From Ktedonobacteria bacterium brp13 (GTDB lineage: Bacteria > Chloroflexota > Ktedonobacteria > Ktedonobacterales > Ktedonobacteraceae), in the NCBI GenBank assembly GCA_015099395.1, contig AP024096.1, forward strand, positions 1,364,001-1,428,000: a DNA stretch of 64,000 nt, read 5' to 3'. Of this stretch, positions 8,811 through 17,716 are shown piece by piece (positions within the stretch are counted from its first letter, which is position 1; every line of letters begins with the position of its first letter). Made by a program: the position numbers and the translations under genes. Below the pieces are notes generated by a model, which searched no databases, had not been told where the DNA came from, and saw only the letters and a program-made list of their open reading frames with translations.

Positions 8811-10346
8811 ATGCAGTCTCTTCAGCAACATAGTAGACGTAGATTGTCATTCCGTTCTGTTGCTTTTACCCTTGTAGTTTTATTCTGGGGGCTTGCCCTC
8901 TGTCTTATTTTTCCTGCGAGCGCGAGTGCGCATGCCGGTATACTCGATGCTAATCCTACTGGAACGTTGGATACGTCGACGCTCTTTGGTTTTCTTGCTA
9001 TTGCTCTGGCGGATGTCGGGGTAGCCTTCTGGGTCGGTGCACAACTCTGGCGTGTCTTTGTGTTACAACTGATTAAAGAGGAGCATACTGAGCAGCGTAC
9101 GATCTTACGGCACATGGAACAGCGCTTTGATCGTTCTTTCTCCGTGCCGCTATTGCTGCTGATTTTTGTTGCTAATATAGGTGTGCTGGTCGGACATGGA
9201 CAATTTGGGTTACTCTGGCTCATCCAGCAGGCGATCGTCTTGCTCGCGCTGGTTGCTGTTGTTGTGACTACCCGTTTGGCTAAAGGGAGCGAGCAGACAT
9301 CCAGCGAGGGTGCTGCCTGGATCTGTTTTATTCTCGGCCTGGGACTGCTCTGTGTAATGGCCCTCTCTGGAGCTGGTGCAAATGCCCAGCCTTTCTCGGT
9401 ACTTGCTGATCTGTTATATCTGCTGGCAGTCTCGCTCTGGATCGGTGGTACATTCTATCTTTCGCTGATCTACCTGCCTGTGTTGGATGGCTATACAACA
9501 TCCGTGCAGACGCACTCGCTCCTCTCCATTTTGCAGCACTACTCAACGCTGGCTTTTACTGGTATTGGGCTACTCGTCGTTAGTGGACTGCTGAATGCCA
9601 CGGTGCATAATGACTCGTGGGATCAGTTGATCGCGACGGTCTATGGACGTACACTGCTGATCACGATCGTACTGTTCTTTCTACTGCTGCTAGTCAGTGT
9701 CTCTACTATTTTTATTCTACGTCCACGTCTGGCGAAAAGGTATGCTCAATACCAGATGGCTAGCGAGAGTCCAGCTGATGGCGTGGAGGTGCACGAAAAG
9801 AGTAAGACTTCCACAGCTTCACAGACAAACGTTCTGGAGCAGCACGTTGGGCAGCATAGCAAGCAGTTAAGTACAATACTACGTTGGGAACCGGTAGTCG
9901 GTGTGATGATCTTACTTTGCACGGGTCTGCTCAGTGTATTTTCAGGTACACTGCAAAGTGCCGTTGTGCCAACTGCACCAGCTTCACAACAGCCAGCTGC
10001 AGCCAGTAATCCCTACATTGCGCATCTGCAAACGAAAGATAAGCTCTACAATATTACATTGAAGATAGACCCCAATCAGTTCGGTATCAATACTTTTACC
10101 GCTACTGTCTATGATAGCCATGGAAAAAATGTTCCTACAGCTGGTATCAGCGCCTCGCTCTACCTGACGATGCTCGATATGGATATGGGAACGCAAGAGG
10201 TCACTCTGCGACCAGACAAAACTGGGAGCTTTAGCACGCAGGATGAACTGAGCATGGAAGGCCACTGGGAGTTGAAGCTTAACGTACAGACCGCCGACGC
10301 CAAACTACACAGCGTTACCGTCGACTTTAAGACTCCGACTTCGTAA
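8811..10346 (+). CDS. CopD-domain membrane protein with YtkA-like tail
   Basis: A 511-aa membrane protein. The ATG at 8811 follows AGGTGAG and is preferred over upstream starts. After a signal segment ending SASAHAG, the sequence resembles the start of CopC (AHAGILDANPTG) but passes straight into membrane helices. About eight helices fill residues 45-390, matching the CopD copper-resistance domain. The last 110 residues are extracellular and resemble YtkA-type domains (TVYDSHGKNVPTAGISASLY followed by a Met/Asp-rich LDMDMGT). A role in copper handling or cytochrome oxidase copper supply is inferred from the family. It converges with the thiolase gene with only 6 bases between stops. Confidence 0.85.
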   Translation: MQSLQQHSRRRLSFRSVAFTLVVLFWGLALCLIFPASASAHAGILDANPTGTLDTSTLFGFLAIALADVGVAFWVGAQLWRVFVLQLIKEEHTEQRTILRHMEQRFDRSFSVPLLLLIFVANIGVLVGHGQFGLLWLIQQAIVLLALVAVVVTTRLAKGSEQTSSEGAAWICFILGLGLLCVMALSGAGANAQPFSVLADLLYLLAVSLWIGGTFYLSLIYLPVLDGYTTSVQTHSLLSILQHYSTLAFTGIGLLVVSGLLNATVHNDSWDQLIATVYGRTLLITIVLFFLLLLVSVSTIFILRPRLAKRYAQYQMASESPADGVEVHEKSKTSTASQTNVLEQHVGQHSKQLSTILRWEPVVGVMILLCTGLLSVFSGTLQSAVVPTAPASQQPAAASNPYIAHLQTKDKLYNITLKIDPNQFGINTFTATVYDSHGKNVPTAGISASLYLTMLDMDMGTQEVTLRPDKTGSFSTQDELSMEGHWELKLNVQTADAKLHSVTVDFKTPTS

Positions 10347-10352
10347 TATCGG

Positions 10353-11570
10353 TCAGCCGTTTTGATCTATCATCTCTATCACTGTCGCGATACCCTGTCC
10401 GACCCCGATACACATGCAGGCGAGCCCGTAGCGTCCGCCGCGTCGTCGTAATTCGTGAAGCAGGGTTGTCAGGATGCGTGCGCCAGAGGCACCTAGAGGA
10501 TGACCCAGGGCGATTGCACCACCATTCACGTTGAGTCTATCCGTTGCGATCTCTAATTCTCGCTGGCATTGAATGGCCTGTGCGGCAAAGGCCTCGTTGA
10601 GCTCGACCAGATCCATCTGCGCGATACTGAGTCCCGCACGTTGCAGGGCTTTGCGTGCGGCTGGGATAGGACCCAGTCCCATATATGCAGGATCAACGCC
10701 TGCGACTCCTGTGGCGACGATGCGAGCGAGTGGCTTAAGTTTGTGCTCATGGGCGTAAGCGGCAGAGCTAATGACGAGTGCTGCTGCCCCATCGTTGATC
10801 CCGGCCGAGTTGCCAGCGGTGACGCTGCCATCTCCTTTAAAGGCTGGCTTGAGCCTGGCAAGCGCTGCCAGTGAGGTATCGGCACGTGGATGTTCGTCAC
10901 GTGCAACGAAAGTAATCTCACCTTTTTTTTGCGGGATCGGCACTTCAATCAGCTGGCTTGCAAAGTAGCCTTGCTCGCTAGCGGCAACAGCTTGCTGATG
11001 GCTACGCAGGGCAAATTGATCCTGTTCCTCGCGGCTGATCTTGTAGAGACCTGCGACGTTCTCGGCTGTCTCGCCCATACTGTAGGGATAGTACATCTCT
11101 GCGAGGCGAGGATTGACGAAGCGCCAGCCGATTGTAGTATCGTACATGCTGATATTGCCGCGTGGAAAAGCGGCTTCGGCCTTACCCATTACGAAAGGAG
11201 CGCGAGTCATACTCTCGACTCCACCCGCTACAAAGAGTTCACCTGTCTGGGCCATGATTGCCTGTGCGGCACTATTCACCGCCTGTAAGCCCGAGCCACA
11301 GAGCCGATTGACTGTCTGGCCTGCCACTGTCATCGGGAGGCCTGCAAGGAGTAGCGCCATACGTGCGACGTTACGATTATCCTCACCAGCTTGATTCGCA
11401 CAGCCCATAATGACATCCTCAATCTCAGCGTCTTCGATCTGCGCACGGGCGATTGCTTCACGGATGACGAGTGCCGCTAGATCATCCGGGCGAACATCCT
11501 TTAAGACTCCATGATAGCGACCGATGGGCGTACGGACCGCTGAAAGGATAACAGCATCAAGAGAAGTCAT
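10353..11570 (-). CDS. paaJ: Acetyl-CoA acyltransferase, probable 3-oxoadipyl-CoA thiolase
   Basis: A 405-aa thiolase. The nucleophilic Cys lies in [12 protein letters not shown] (about residue 92). The His of [16 protein letters not shown] and the second Cys in CMCIGVGQG complete the active site. The segment [20 protein letters not shown] is characteristic of the PcaF/PaaJ branch, which cleaves 3-oxoadipyl-CoA to succinyl-CoA and acetyl-CoA. It is the last gene of the paaABCD-thiolase run, 47 bp after paaD, which supports the terminal step of phenylacetate breakdown. A general acetyl-CoA acetyltransferase role cannot be excluded. Confidence 0.88.
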   Translation of the reverse strand: MTSLDAVILSAVRTPIGRYHGVLKDVRPDDLAALVIREAIARAQIEDAEIEDVIMGCANQAGEDNRNVARMALLLAGLPMTVAGQTVNRLCGSGLQAVNSAAQAIMAQTGELFVAGGVESMTRAPFVMGKAEAAFPRGNISMYDTTIGWRFVNPRLAEMYYPYSMGETAENVAGLYKISREEQDQFALRSHQQAVAASEQGYFASQLIEVPIPQKKGEITFVARDEHPRADTSLAALARLKPAFKGDGSVTAGNSAGINDGAAALVISSAAYAHEHKLKPLARIVATGVAGVDPAYMGLGPIPAARKALQRAGLSIAQMDLVELNEAFAAQAIQCQRELEIATDRLNVNGGAIALGHPLGASGARILTTLLHELRRRGGRYGLACMCIGVGQGIATVIEMIDQNG

Positions 11571-11617
11571 GCGATGCTCCTTTGCGTCTTTTGCTTTTTG
11601 TATCTGCTCTCGTGATT

Positions 11618-12115
11618 TTAAACCGGTTTAAATTGCTCGAATGGCTGATGGCAACTGTCGCAGTAGGCGATGGCGCGACAAGGTGTTGGCCCGAAGACAT
11701 TCTCCAGTGTGGTCTGTTGCGAGCCACAGTAAGGACAGGTCAGAGGATGTCCCATCAGTAGCGGAATCGCCCTACCATGCCCCATCATTGGAGGAGGTGC
11801 GATACCAACACTATGTAGCTTCTGACGTGCCTCTGCGCTAAGCATATCTGTATTCCAGGGCTGTTGCATTGTGACATTGACGGTAATCTGCGAGGTGAAT
11901 TCGCGTAGACGCGTCTTGATAGCCGCTTGAATACTATCGAGCGCAGGGCAGCCTGCAAACGTCGGTGTAATATCGATCACAATGCTGGATGTTTGTGGGT
12001 CAATCTGAACGCGACGTACGATACCCATATCGATCACGGAGATCGCCGGTAGCTCTGGATCTGGCACCTCTTTGAGTGCCTCCCATACTTGCTCTTCATC
12101 TATGATGGCTGGCAT
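11618..12115 (-). CDS. paaD: Phenylacetyl-CoA epoxidase assembly subunit PaaD
   Basis: A 165-aa protein. I use ATG 12115 because AAAGGAG precedes it by 9 bases; GTG 12169 would add 18 residues. The N-terminal MIP18/DUF59 domain reads EVPDPELPAISVIDMGIVR and includes the Cys in AGCPALDSIQ. The C-terminus holds a zinc-ribbon-like CPYCGSQQ and CDSCHQPF pair. PaaD is thought to help mature the Fe-S cluster of the PaaE reductase or the epoxidase. It sits between paaC and the thiolase gene. The length equals that of the Escherichia coli protein as I recall it. Confidence 0.92.
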   Translation of the reverse strand: MPAIIDEEQVWEALKEVPDPELPAISVIDMGIVRRVQIDPQTSSIVIDITPTFAGCPALDSIQAAIKTRLREFTSQITVNVTMQQPWNTDMLSAEARQKLHSVGIAPPPMMGHGRAIPLLMGHPLTCPYCGSQQTTLENVFGPTPCRAIAYCDSCHQPFEQFKPV

Positions 12116-12172
12116 ACTTGTATGCTCCTTTTCTGCGTTTGCTTGTACGCGCTCCTGGTGCTCTTCCACACA

Positions 12173-13063
12173 TTACCACTGTGCTTGTGGATCCAGACGG
12201 TAGACCATCGTCATCTGTTCCCATAGCTCCATGAAATCCTGGACATGCAGTCCCTGTCGTCCACCGTAGCGTGGCTGGATGGTTGGCTGATAGACGTAAG
12301 ATACCGCTTGTTGGATGGTGCCGCTACCGGGGGCTACTTCTATGAAGGGAAAGGGCAGATGTTCACGATCAAAGATAGCTTCGATACTTTCCAGCCATTC
12401 CTGTTCTAGCTGTTTACTCGATCGGGATAAGATACCAGCTTCAAGGAGCAGTTCTTCATCTTCGAATGGCTCGAAGAGACCGATTGCATCTGGCCAGAGG
12501 CTGTCTAACGCCTCTGTAAGCAAGGTGTGGGCTGTATCGTTTGTTGTATTGTCTGTCGTGTTGCTTGTTCCATGGATGTTGGCGAGGCGATCTAGCCAGG
12601 TGGCTGTATGCATCAGGTGGTAGACCTCTTCGCGCTGGATCTTGCTGACGTCCTGGGCTAACGGTAGATAGGTGGAGTCTTTGAGTGACTTCAGGCGTAC
12701 GTTATCTGCTGTATCGTAAAGGTATTGGCGCGCGATGGTAAAGGCCCAGTTGCCACGGTTCCGTTCGACAAGCTGTGCCTGACGATACTCAGCGGGCTGA
12801 CGGCCATATGCGAGCTGATCGGCGGTTATGCCGATAATTGCAGCGGCCTCTTCATAGAAAAGGCGCGCATGTCCAATTTCGTCTTGCGCAATAGAACTGC
12901 ACGCGACATCCTCCTCTAATATTGGCGCAACTCCCGTCCATTCAGAGTCCCAATAGCCCAAAATAAACTCATCATCTGCGAGACTGAGGAGCAGCCTGGC
13001 GAGCGGTTGACGCAACGTTGGGGGAATTGCCTGTGGCGTAGCTATCATAGCTATCTCATTCAT
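12173..13063 (-). CDS. paaC: Phenylacetyl-CoA epoxidase structural subunit PaaC
   Basis: A 296-aa ferritin-like protein, the non-catalytic partner of PaaA in the phenylacetyl-CoA epoxidase. Diagnostic stretches are LADDEFILGYWDSEWTG near the N-terminus, IAQDEIGHARLFYEEA and KIQREEVYHLMHTATWLDRL. The start codon overlaps the end of paaB by 4 bases, so translation is coupled. About 12 residues rich in Asn/Thr (TSNTTDNTTNDT, about 170) form an insertion not expected in the family. It acts in the cytoplasm in the PaaABC complex. Confidence 0.95.
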   Translation of the reverse strand: MNEIAMIATPQAIPPTLRQPLARLLLSLADDEFILGYWDSEWTGVAPILEEDVACSSIAQDEIGHARLFYEEAAAIIGITADQLAYGRQPAEYRQAQLVERNRGNWAFTIARQYLYDTADNVRLKSLKDSTYLPLAQDVSKIQREEVYHLMHTATWLDRLANIHGTSNTTDNTTNDTAHTLLTEALDSLWPDAIGLFEPFEDEELLLEAGILSRSSKQLEQEWLESIEAIFDREHLPFPFIEVAPGSGTIQQAVSYVYQPTIQPRYGGRQGLHVQDFMELWEQMTMVYRLDPQAQW

Positions 13064-13731
13064 GACGGTTGACCTCCCTGTTGTTCTGTTGTGAACTCTA
13101 CACCTTCAGCGGTTTGATTGTGCTCACTGGATGTACGCTGGCGAGCGGTCCGTAGTTTGTCGCGGATATTGTAACCGTCCAGGCGACGATACGAACGATC
13201 GAGCGGCGGATGGAGCAAGTCAGTATTATTCAGTTCGACGATACTTTCACGTGGACAGAGCCAGAGGCGAGCCGGGTAGGGCATGTCAGACAGCGCTCTA
13301 TCAATTGTCAGTTGTTGTGTCGCTTCTGCGAGGTTCAGTGGCGCAGGAAGATCGTATAGCCACTCCATTGATTTCCCGGCTACCTGCTGTCCGAATACCG
13401 CGAAGATTACTGCTGACTCGTGTGTCGTTTGATCAGGTTGTGGCTGTGGATAACGAGCCTGCTGCTGATATGCCTCGTTCAAAGGATGTGCTACAGGATA
13501 TGCTGTATCCTGGATCTCCCAGAGTTGGGTACGAGGGATAATCCAGAGGCGATCGCTCTCCTGACGGCGACCATAGAACTCGCGCGCGTAGTGGACTGCG
13601 AGTTCAGTATCAGGCGCACGGAGGTTCCCACCATGGTGTGGGACGTTGTCGCGTTTGAGATCCTGTTGGAAGACTTCGAAGACGTCGTCACCTGCATCCT
13701 GCAGCGTAGCTCCCTTGCTCGCTTGTTGCAT
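13060..13731 (-). CDS. paaB: Phenylacetyl-CoA epoxidase subunit PaaB with a second PaaB-like domain
   Basis: A 223-aa protein, over twice the about 95 residues usual for PaaB. The first domain (about residues 15-95) is a normal PaaB: DVFEVFQQDLKRDNVPHHGG, then RLWIIPRTQLWEI. The second (about 108-205) repeats the same pattern with weak identity: VIFAVFGQQVAGKSM, LPAPLNLAEA, then RLWLCPRESIVEL and HPPLDRSYRRLDGY. The pair looks like an internal duplication in which the second copy has diverged. PaaB is needed for a functional PaaAC complex. Start and stop codons overlap with paaA (1 base) and paaC (4 bases). Confidence 0.92.
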   Translation of the reverse strand: MQQASKGATLQDAGDDVFEVFQQDLKRDNVPHHGGNLRAPDTELAVHYAREFYGRRQESDRLWIIPRTQLWEIQDTAYPVAHPLNEAYQQQARYPQPQPDQTTHESAVIFAVFGQQVAGKSMEWLYDLPAPLNLAEATQQLTIDRALSDMPYPARLWLCPRESIVELNNTDLLHPPLDRSYRRLDGYNIRDKLRTARQRTSSEHNQTAEGVEFTTEQQGGQPS

Positions 13732-14717
13732 TATTCATGCACCTCTTCTTTTAACGGCACATGGCCTGTGGTCGTGTGTTGCTGGCGCTGTGCCATACTA
13801 TATGCCATCAGGTCACGTACCCACTGTCCCTCTTCGTATGTCATACGACGGAAGCCAATGCGTTCTTCGGAGGCTGGTCCTTGATTGTGGGCGATGGCGC
13901 GCAGTGTGGTCCAATCTGGTTCGCTATAGAGCCAGCGTTCGTGTTCAGTATCGTAGCGCAGTTGGGGATCAGGAATGATTAAGCCGACTTCGCGTAGCCG
14001 AGGAACCTGTGCGTTTAAAAACTCCTGACGTAGCTCTTCATTAACCTTCGCTTTGATATGCCATTGCAGGTCGCGATCTTTCTCCGCCGGTGTATTGGGA
14101 CCATGAAAGACCATCAGCGTAGGCCACCAGCGATCGAGCGCCTCCTGGGCCATCGCGCGCTGCATAGCAGTCCCATTCATGAGCGTAATAACGATGTCTC
14201 GCCCATGCATCATATGGAAGGACTCTTCCCAGCAGATCTTCTGCATCGTACGTGCATAAGGAGCATAGCTGCTATCGCGTAGTGCGTGCTGTGAGACAAT
14301 GGCAGCTGCATCGACCAACCAGGCGATCATACCGGTATCGGCCCAGGTTTTGGTTGTATAGTGAAAAGTATTATGGAACTTGCCTTTGCCCGCGACCAGA
14401 TCATCCAGGCAGGCATTACGCGTTTTACCCAGATCTTCTACTAAGCGATACAGCAGCTCAGCATGACCAGCCTCATCTTGAATTTTCGCAGTCAGCGCCA
14501 GTTTGCGTTGTATTGTAGGCGCACGCATGATCCAATCGCGTTCTGGCAAGACACCCATCAACTCAGAGTTCGCATGCATCTCAATAAAACGGATTAAGGA
14601 CTGACGATACTCAACAGGCATCCAGTCTGTCGCCTCGACCTTCCCACCATTTTGCACATAAGAACGGAATTCTTCTACCCGTGCCTCATCCTGTGCCTCA
14701 GCGCTTGTCTCTGTCAT
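13731..14717 (-). CDS. paaA: Phenylacetyl-CoA epoxidase catalytic subunit PaaA
   Basis: A 328-aa di-iron monooxygenase subunit. ATG 14717 has a very good ribosome site (AGGAGG, 7 bases away), and the upstream part of the open frame is not needed. Di-iron ligands are visible in IEMHANSELMG, AKIQDEAGHAELLYR (E-x-x-H) and KICWEESFHMMHGRD. It adds one oxygen atom from O2 to phenylacetyl-CoA to give the 1,2-epoxide. It heads a tight paaABCD-thiolase operon. A reductase gene (paaE) and paaG/Z/K are not in this window. Confidence 0.95.
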   Translation of the reverse strand: MTETSAEAQDEARVEEFRSYVQNGGKVEATDWMPVEYRQSLIRFIEMHANSELMGVLPERDWIMRAPTIQRKLALTAKIQDEAGHAELLYRLVEDLGKTRNACLDDLVAGKGKFHNTFHYTTKTWADTGMIAWLVDAAAIVSQHALRDSSYAPYARTMQKICWEESFHMMHGRDIVITLMNGTAMQRAMAQEALDRWWPTLMVFHGPNTPAEKDRDLQWHIKAKVNEELRQEFLNAQVPRLREVGLIIPDPQLRYDTEHERWLYSEPDWTTLRAIAHNQGPASEERIGFRRMTYEEGQWVRDLMAYSMAQRQQHTTTGHVPLKEEVHE

Positions 14718-14813
14718 AAAGCGGCCTCCTGTGGCTGCTAACATGAACGTGTTTACATGGAAGGAGGTAGCTGGCCTCTCTACTACAAAATATTTATTTG
14801 AACGATCGGTATA

Positions 14814-14842
14814 ATTATAAACAACTATGAACGGGAACGCAA
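14814..14842 (-). promoter_or_regulatory. Sigma-70-type promoter for paa operon
   Basis: Read on the minus strand: -35 TTGCGT (14842-14837), a 17-base spacer, and -10 TATAAT (14819-14814). It lies about 100 bases before the paaA start and points into the operon. This is motif recognition only. Confidence 0.55.
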
Positions 14843-14917
14843 TATAATGAGTGGTCAAAATCGTTCAACAAGTATCATTAGCATAGTAATGAAGCGTGCG
14901 TGTTGCGATTGTGTGAC

Positions 14918-14953
14918 TACAGTCTATTTTACCAGCTGGTAAAATAGACTGTA
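14918..14953. promoter_or_regulatory. 36-bp perfect palindrome, likely operator
   Basis: A perfect palindrome of 36 bases with no spacer, whose core reads TTTTACCAGCTGGTAAAA. A second copy of the half-site (ATTTTACCAG) sits at about 14988-14997, overlapping the -10 box of the divergent promoter. It lies between paaA and the EthD-like gene, so a TetR- or MarR-type regulator of phenylacetate genes probably binds here. The regulator gene is not in this window. Confidence 0.65.
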
Positions 14954-14960
14954 TAAAACA

Positions 14961-14989
14961 TTGACTTCTCACCCTGTATCTTGTAAAAT
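14961..14989 (+). promoter_or_regulatory. Sigma-70-type promoter for EthD-like gene
   Basis: A -35 TTGACT (14961-14966), a 17-base spacer and a -10 TAAAAT (14984-14989) point toward the gene at 15043. The second operator half-site overlaps the -10 box, which fits repression. Confidence 0.6.
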
Positions 14990-15042
14990 TTTACCAGTTA
15001 TTCAAAATCGACGAAGATGATGAGTGCTAAGGAGAACGCCAT

Positions 15043-15339
15043 ATGGCTGTCACAATGATCGTTCTTTATAAAGAGCCCCCCAATCGCGAACAGTTTGATA
15101 CGTACTATTCTGGTACACATATCCCTCTGGTTCAGAAGATGCCTGGCCTGTTCAAGGTGGAGGTACAACGTTTCACTGGCCGTGAGGCCCCATACTACTT
15201 GATGGCAATCCTCTACTTCAACGATAAAGATGAGCGTAAAGCTAGTATGAACTCACCCGAAGGACAGGCTGCCAATGCTGATGTAGCAAACTTTGCCGCT
15301 CCTGGTACCTATACCATTGCGTTTGCTGATGTTGTATAG
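15043..15339 (+). CDS. EthD family protein
   Basis: A 98-aa dimeric alpha-beta-barrel protein of the EthD type: MIVLYKEPPNREQFDTYYSG, the HIPLVQKMPGL motif with its conserved His, and the C-terminal half TYTIAFADVV. EthD-like proteins accompany oxidative degradation pathways and some have cyclase or decarboxylase roles; the exact function here is unknown. Its promoter faces that of the paa operon and shares the operator palindrome, so it may belong to the phenylacetate regulon. The start follows AAGGAGA. Confidence 0.88.
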   Translation: MAVTMIVLYKEPPNREQFDTYYSGTHIPLVQKMPGLFKVEVQRFTGREAPYYLMAILYFNDKDERKASMNSPEGQAANADVANFAAPGTYTIAFADVV

Positions 15340-15372
15340 CTTGTTCTTGCTATCTGCTGCAGCAAGCTATAC
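15334..15372 (+). terminator. Hairpin at end of EthD-like gene
   Basis: A 10-bp perfect stem (15334-15343 with 15363-15372) includes the stop codon of the EthD-like gene. A second small stem (15402-15408 with 15416-15422) follows before the next gene. There is no clear T-tract. Confidence 0.4.
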
Positions 15373-15500
15373 TAACTCAGATCTACGCGTAATGATAGTA
15401 AGGGAGAACGTAAATTTCTCCCACCTTCCTTCAATGTATCAATGTGTATTCATCATTACGGATATAAAATTGCTGTTTCTCATGATAGAGGGAGTGCGTA

Positions 15501-16661
15501 ATGGCAAACACAGCCCAGGAGCAGAATGAAGGGTTTCAGCCGCCGCAGCCCATGCAACAAACCTTACAGACGGCCTCGTCTACGTATTTTTCTCAACCCT
15601 TTAGCGTCCTGGCCCCCGATGGTACACCGCAACCAGGGATACAGATTGAGGAGTCCGCTGACCTCCTGCTCAAGATGTATCGTTGGATGGTCTATGGCCG
15701 TATCTTTGATGCTCGCCTGCTGAATTTACAGCGGCAAGGGCGTATGTTTACCTATGCTCCGATCATTGGTCAAGAGGCTGCTCAGATTGGCAGTAGCCTT
15801 GCACTGCGGCAAGAAGATTGGTTGTTTGGTTCATATCGCGATGGATTGGCTTGTGTTGCGCATGGATTGCCGCTGGAGCATGTGATCCTCTTTTTTCGTG
15901 GTCATCCTAAGGCAATGATGGTTCCCCCCGACGTCAATGTATTTGGACAACAGATCGGCATCGCGGAACAGATTCCGCATGCGGTCGGTGTCGCGTGGGG
16001 GATGCAACTGCGTAAGCAACGTTCTGCGACGCTGGCATTATGTGGAGATGGTGCCACCTCTGAAGGAGCCTTCCATGAAGGTTTAAACTTCGCAGGTGTG
16101 CTTAAGGCTCCTTTTGTGCTGGTCTGCCAGAATAACGGCTGGGCTATCTCGGTGCCACGTACAAAGCAGACAGCGAGCGAGACGCTTGCACAGAAAGCCA
16201 TCGCCTATGGGATTGCTGGTCGTTACGTCGATGGCAACGATGTCATTGCCATGTATCGTGAGGTCCGTGCAGCCCTGGAGCGAGCGCGTAATGGCGAGGG
16301 TCCCACTTTGATTGAAGCCGTCACCTACCGTTTAGGTGCTCACTCTGCCTCTGATGATCCCAAACGCTATCGCAGTGATGCTGAGCTCACTATGTGGCAG
16401 GATGAACGTGATCCGCTAGCTCGCTTGCATGGGTATCTGCTGCATGCGGGACTCTGGGATGAGCAGCGTCAGCAGCAATTAGAGGCCGAATTGCGTGATG
16501 AGATAACACATGTCATCTCAAATGCCGTGATGGAGTCGTTCCCAGAACCTGAGGCACTCTTCGATTATGTCTATGCCACCCCTACCCAGACGCAGGTAGA
16601 GCAGCGCCAGGCGCTCTTCGCAACGTTGCAATCCTCTAAAAAGGGAGTAAGATTTCCATGA
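15501..16661 (+). CDS. 2-oxoacid dehydrogenase E1 component, alpha subunit
   Basis: A 386-aa thiamine-diphosphate enzyme subunit. The ThDP motif is CGDGATSEGAFHEGLN through QNNGWAIS (GDG...NN). The phosphorylation-loop region YRLGAHSASDDP is of the branched-chain/pyruvate type. It decarboxylates a 2-oxoacid and transfers the acyl group to the E2 lipoyl domain. The ATG has AGAGGGAG upstream, and the stop overlaps the beta-subunit start (ATGA). Whether the substrate is pyruvate or branched-chain oxoacids cannot be settled by eye. E1 alpha, E1 beta and E2 are consecutive here without an E3 gene. Confidence 0.92.
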   Translation: MANTAQEQNEGFQPPQPMQQTLQTASSTYFSQPFSVLAPDGTPQPGIQIEESADLLLKMYRWMVYGRIFDARLLNLQRQGRMFTYAPIIGQEAAQIGSSLALRQEDWLFGSYRDGLACVAHGLPLEHVILFFRGHPKAMMVPPDVNVFGQQIGIAEQIPHAVGVAWGMQLRKQRSATLALCGDGATSEGAFHEGLNFAGVLKAPFVLVCQNNGWAISVPRTKQTASETLAQKAIAYGIAGRYVDGNDVIAMYREVRAALERARNGEGPTLIEAVTYRLGAHSASDDPKRYRSDAELTMWQDERDPLARLHGYLLHAGLWDEQRQQQLEAELRDEITHVISNAVMESFPEPEALFDYVYATPTQTQVEQRQALFATLQSSKKGVRFP

Positions 16662-17641
16662 CACAACGCAATCTGATTGAGGCGGTCAATGACGCGCTTA
16701 CTGTTGCGATGAGTGAGGATGAGCGCGTGATGATTATGGGCGAAGATGTTGGGCGTAACGGTGGTGTCTTTCGTGCGACCAATGGTCTGATCGAACGCTT
16801 TGGCGATGAGCGTGTCGTAGATACACCCCTCGCTGAAGCAGGGATTGTTGGTTCCGCTATTGGCCTGGCTGTCTATGGACTACGCCCGGTTGCTGAGATC
16901 CAGTTTCTTGGCTTTTCAATGCAGGCGTTTGCGCAACTGCTCTTGCAGGCTGCACGTATTCGTATGCGTTCTCTTGGTCGTTTTAGCTGTCCGCTCGTGC
17001 TACGCGCTCCCTTTGGCGGTGGTGTTCATAGTCTGGAACTACATTCCGACGCACTTGAAGCGCATTTTGTGCACACGCCGGGCTTGAAGGTCGTCGCACC
17101 CGCGAATCCCTACGATGCAAAAGGCCTGCTGTTAGCTGCTATCGAAGATCCTGATCCTGTTGTCTATCTGGAGCCGTTGCGCGTCTATCGCGCTGGTCGT
17201 AGTGAGATCCCTGATGGATACTATACAGTTCCGCTGGGCAAAGCAGCAATTGTACGTGAAGGGACAGACGTTACTGTGATCGCGTGGAGTGCTATGGTTG
17301 CAGTTGCCCTGGAGGCCGCTGAGATGCTCGCTGATGAGGGGATATCGCTTGAGGTGATCGACCTGCGTACCCTTGTCCCATTGGATACCGCAACGATTGT
17401 GAACTCAGTGCAGAAGACAGCGCACGCCATCGTTATTCATGAGGCTCCAAGAACCGCTGGCGTCGGTGCCGAGATTGTAGCGCAGATTAACGAACGTGCA
17501 CTGTACTCGCTAGAAGCTCCGGTTGCGCGGGTCACGGGCTACGATATCATTCCACCGGCAGGGATGGAAGACAGCTATCTGCCCAACGCTACCCGTGTCA
17601 TGCAGGCTGTACACGCCGTCCTTGACGAGCAAGCGCCGTAG
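16658..17641 (+). CDS. 2-oxoacid dehydrogenase E1 component, beta subunit
   Basis: A 327-aa transketolase-like beta subunit. Recognisable are the N-terminal MGEDVGRNGGVFRATNGL, the VDTPLAEAGIVGSAIGLA motif and the C-terminal domain with IDLRTLVPLDTATIV. It completes the heterotetrameric E1. Its start overlaps the alpha gene by 4 bases, so translation is coupled. Length is typical for the family. Confidence 0.94.
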   Translation: MTQRNLIEAVNDALTVAMSEDERVMIMGEDVGRNGGVFRATNGLIERFGDERVVDTPLAEAGIVGSAIGLAVYGLRPVAEIQFLGFSMQAFAQLLLQAARIRMRSLGRFSCPLVLRAPFGGGVHSLELHSDALEAHFVHTPGLKVVAPANPYDAKGLLLAAIEDPDPVVYLEPLRVYRAGRSEIPDGYYTVPLGKAAIVREGTDVTVIAWSAMVAVALEAAEMLADEGISLEVIDLRTLVPLDTATIVNSVQKTAHAIVIHEAPRTAGVGAEIVAQINERALYSLEAPVARVTGYDIIPPAGMEDSYLPNATRVMQAVHAVLDEQAP

Positions 17642-17716
17642 TCGCTATCATAACCAGAGGAAAAAGACCGTGTGAAGCGGTCATTAATACTCTTTAGAGC
17701 TTCTGAAGGGGTCATC

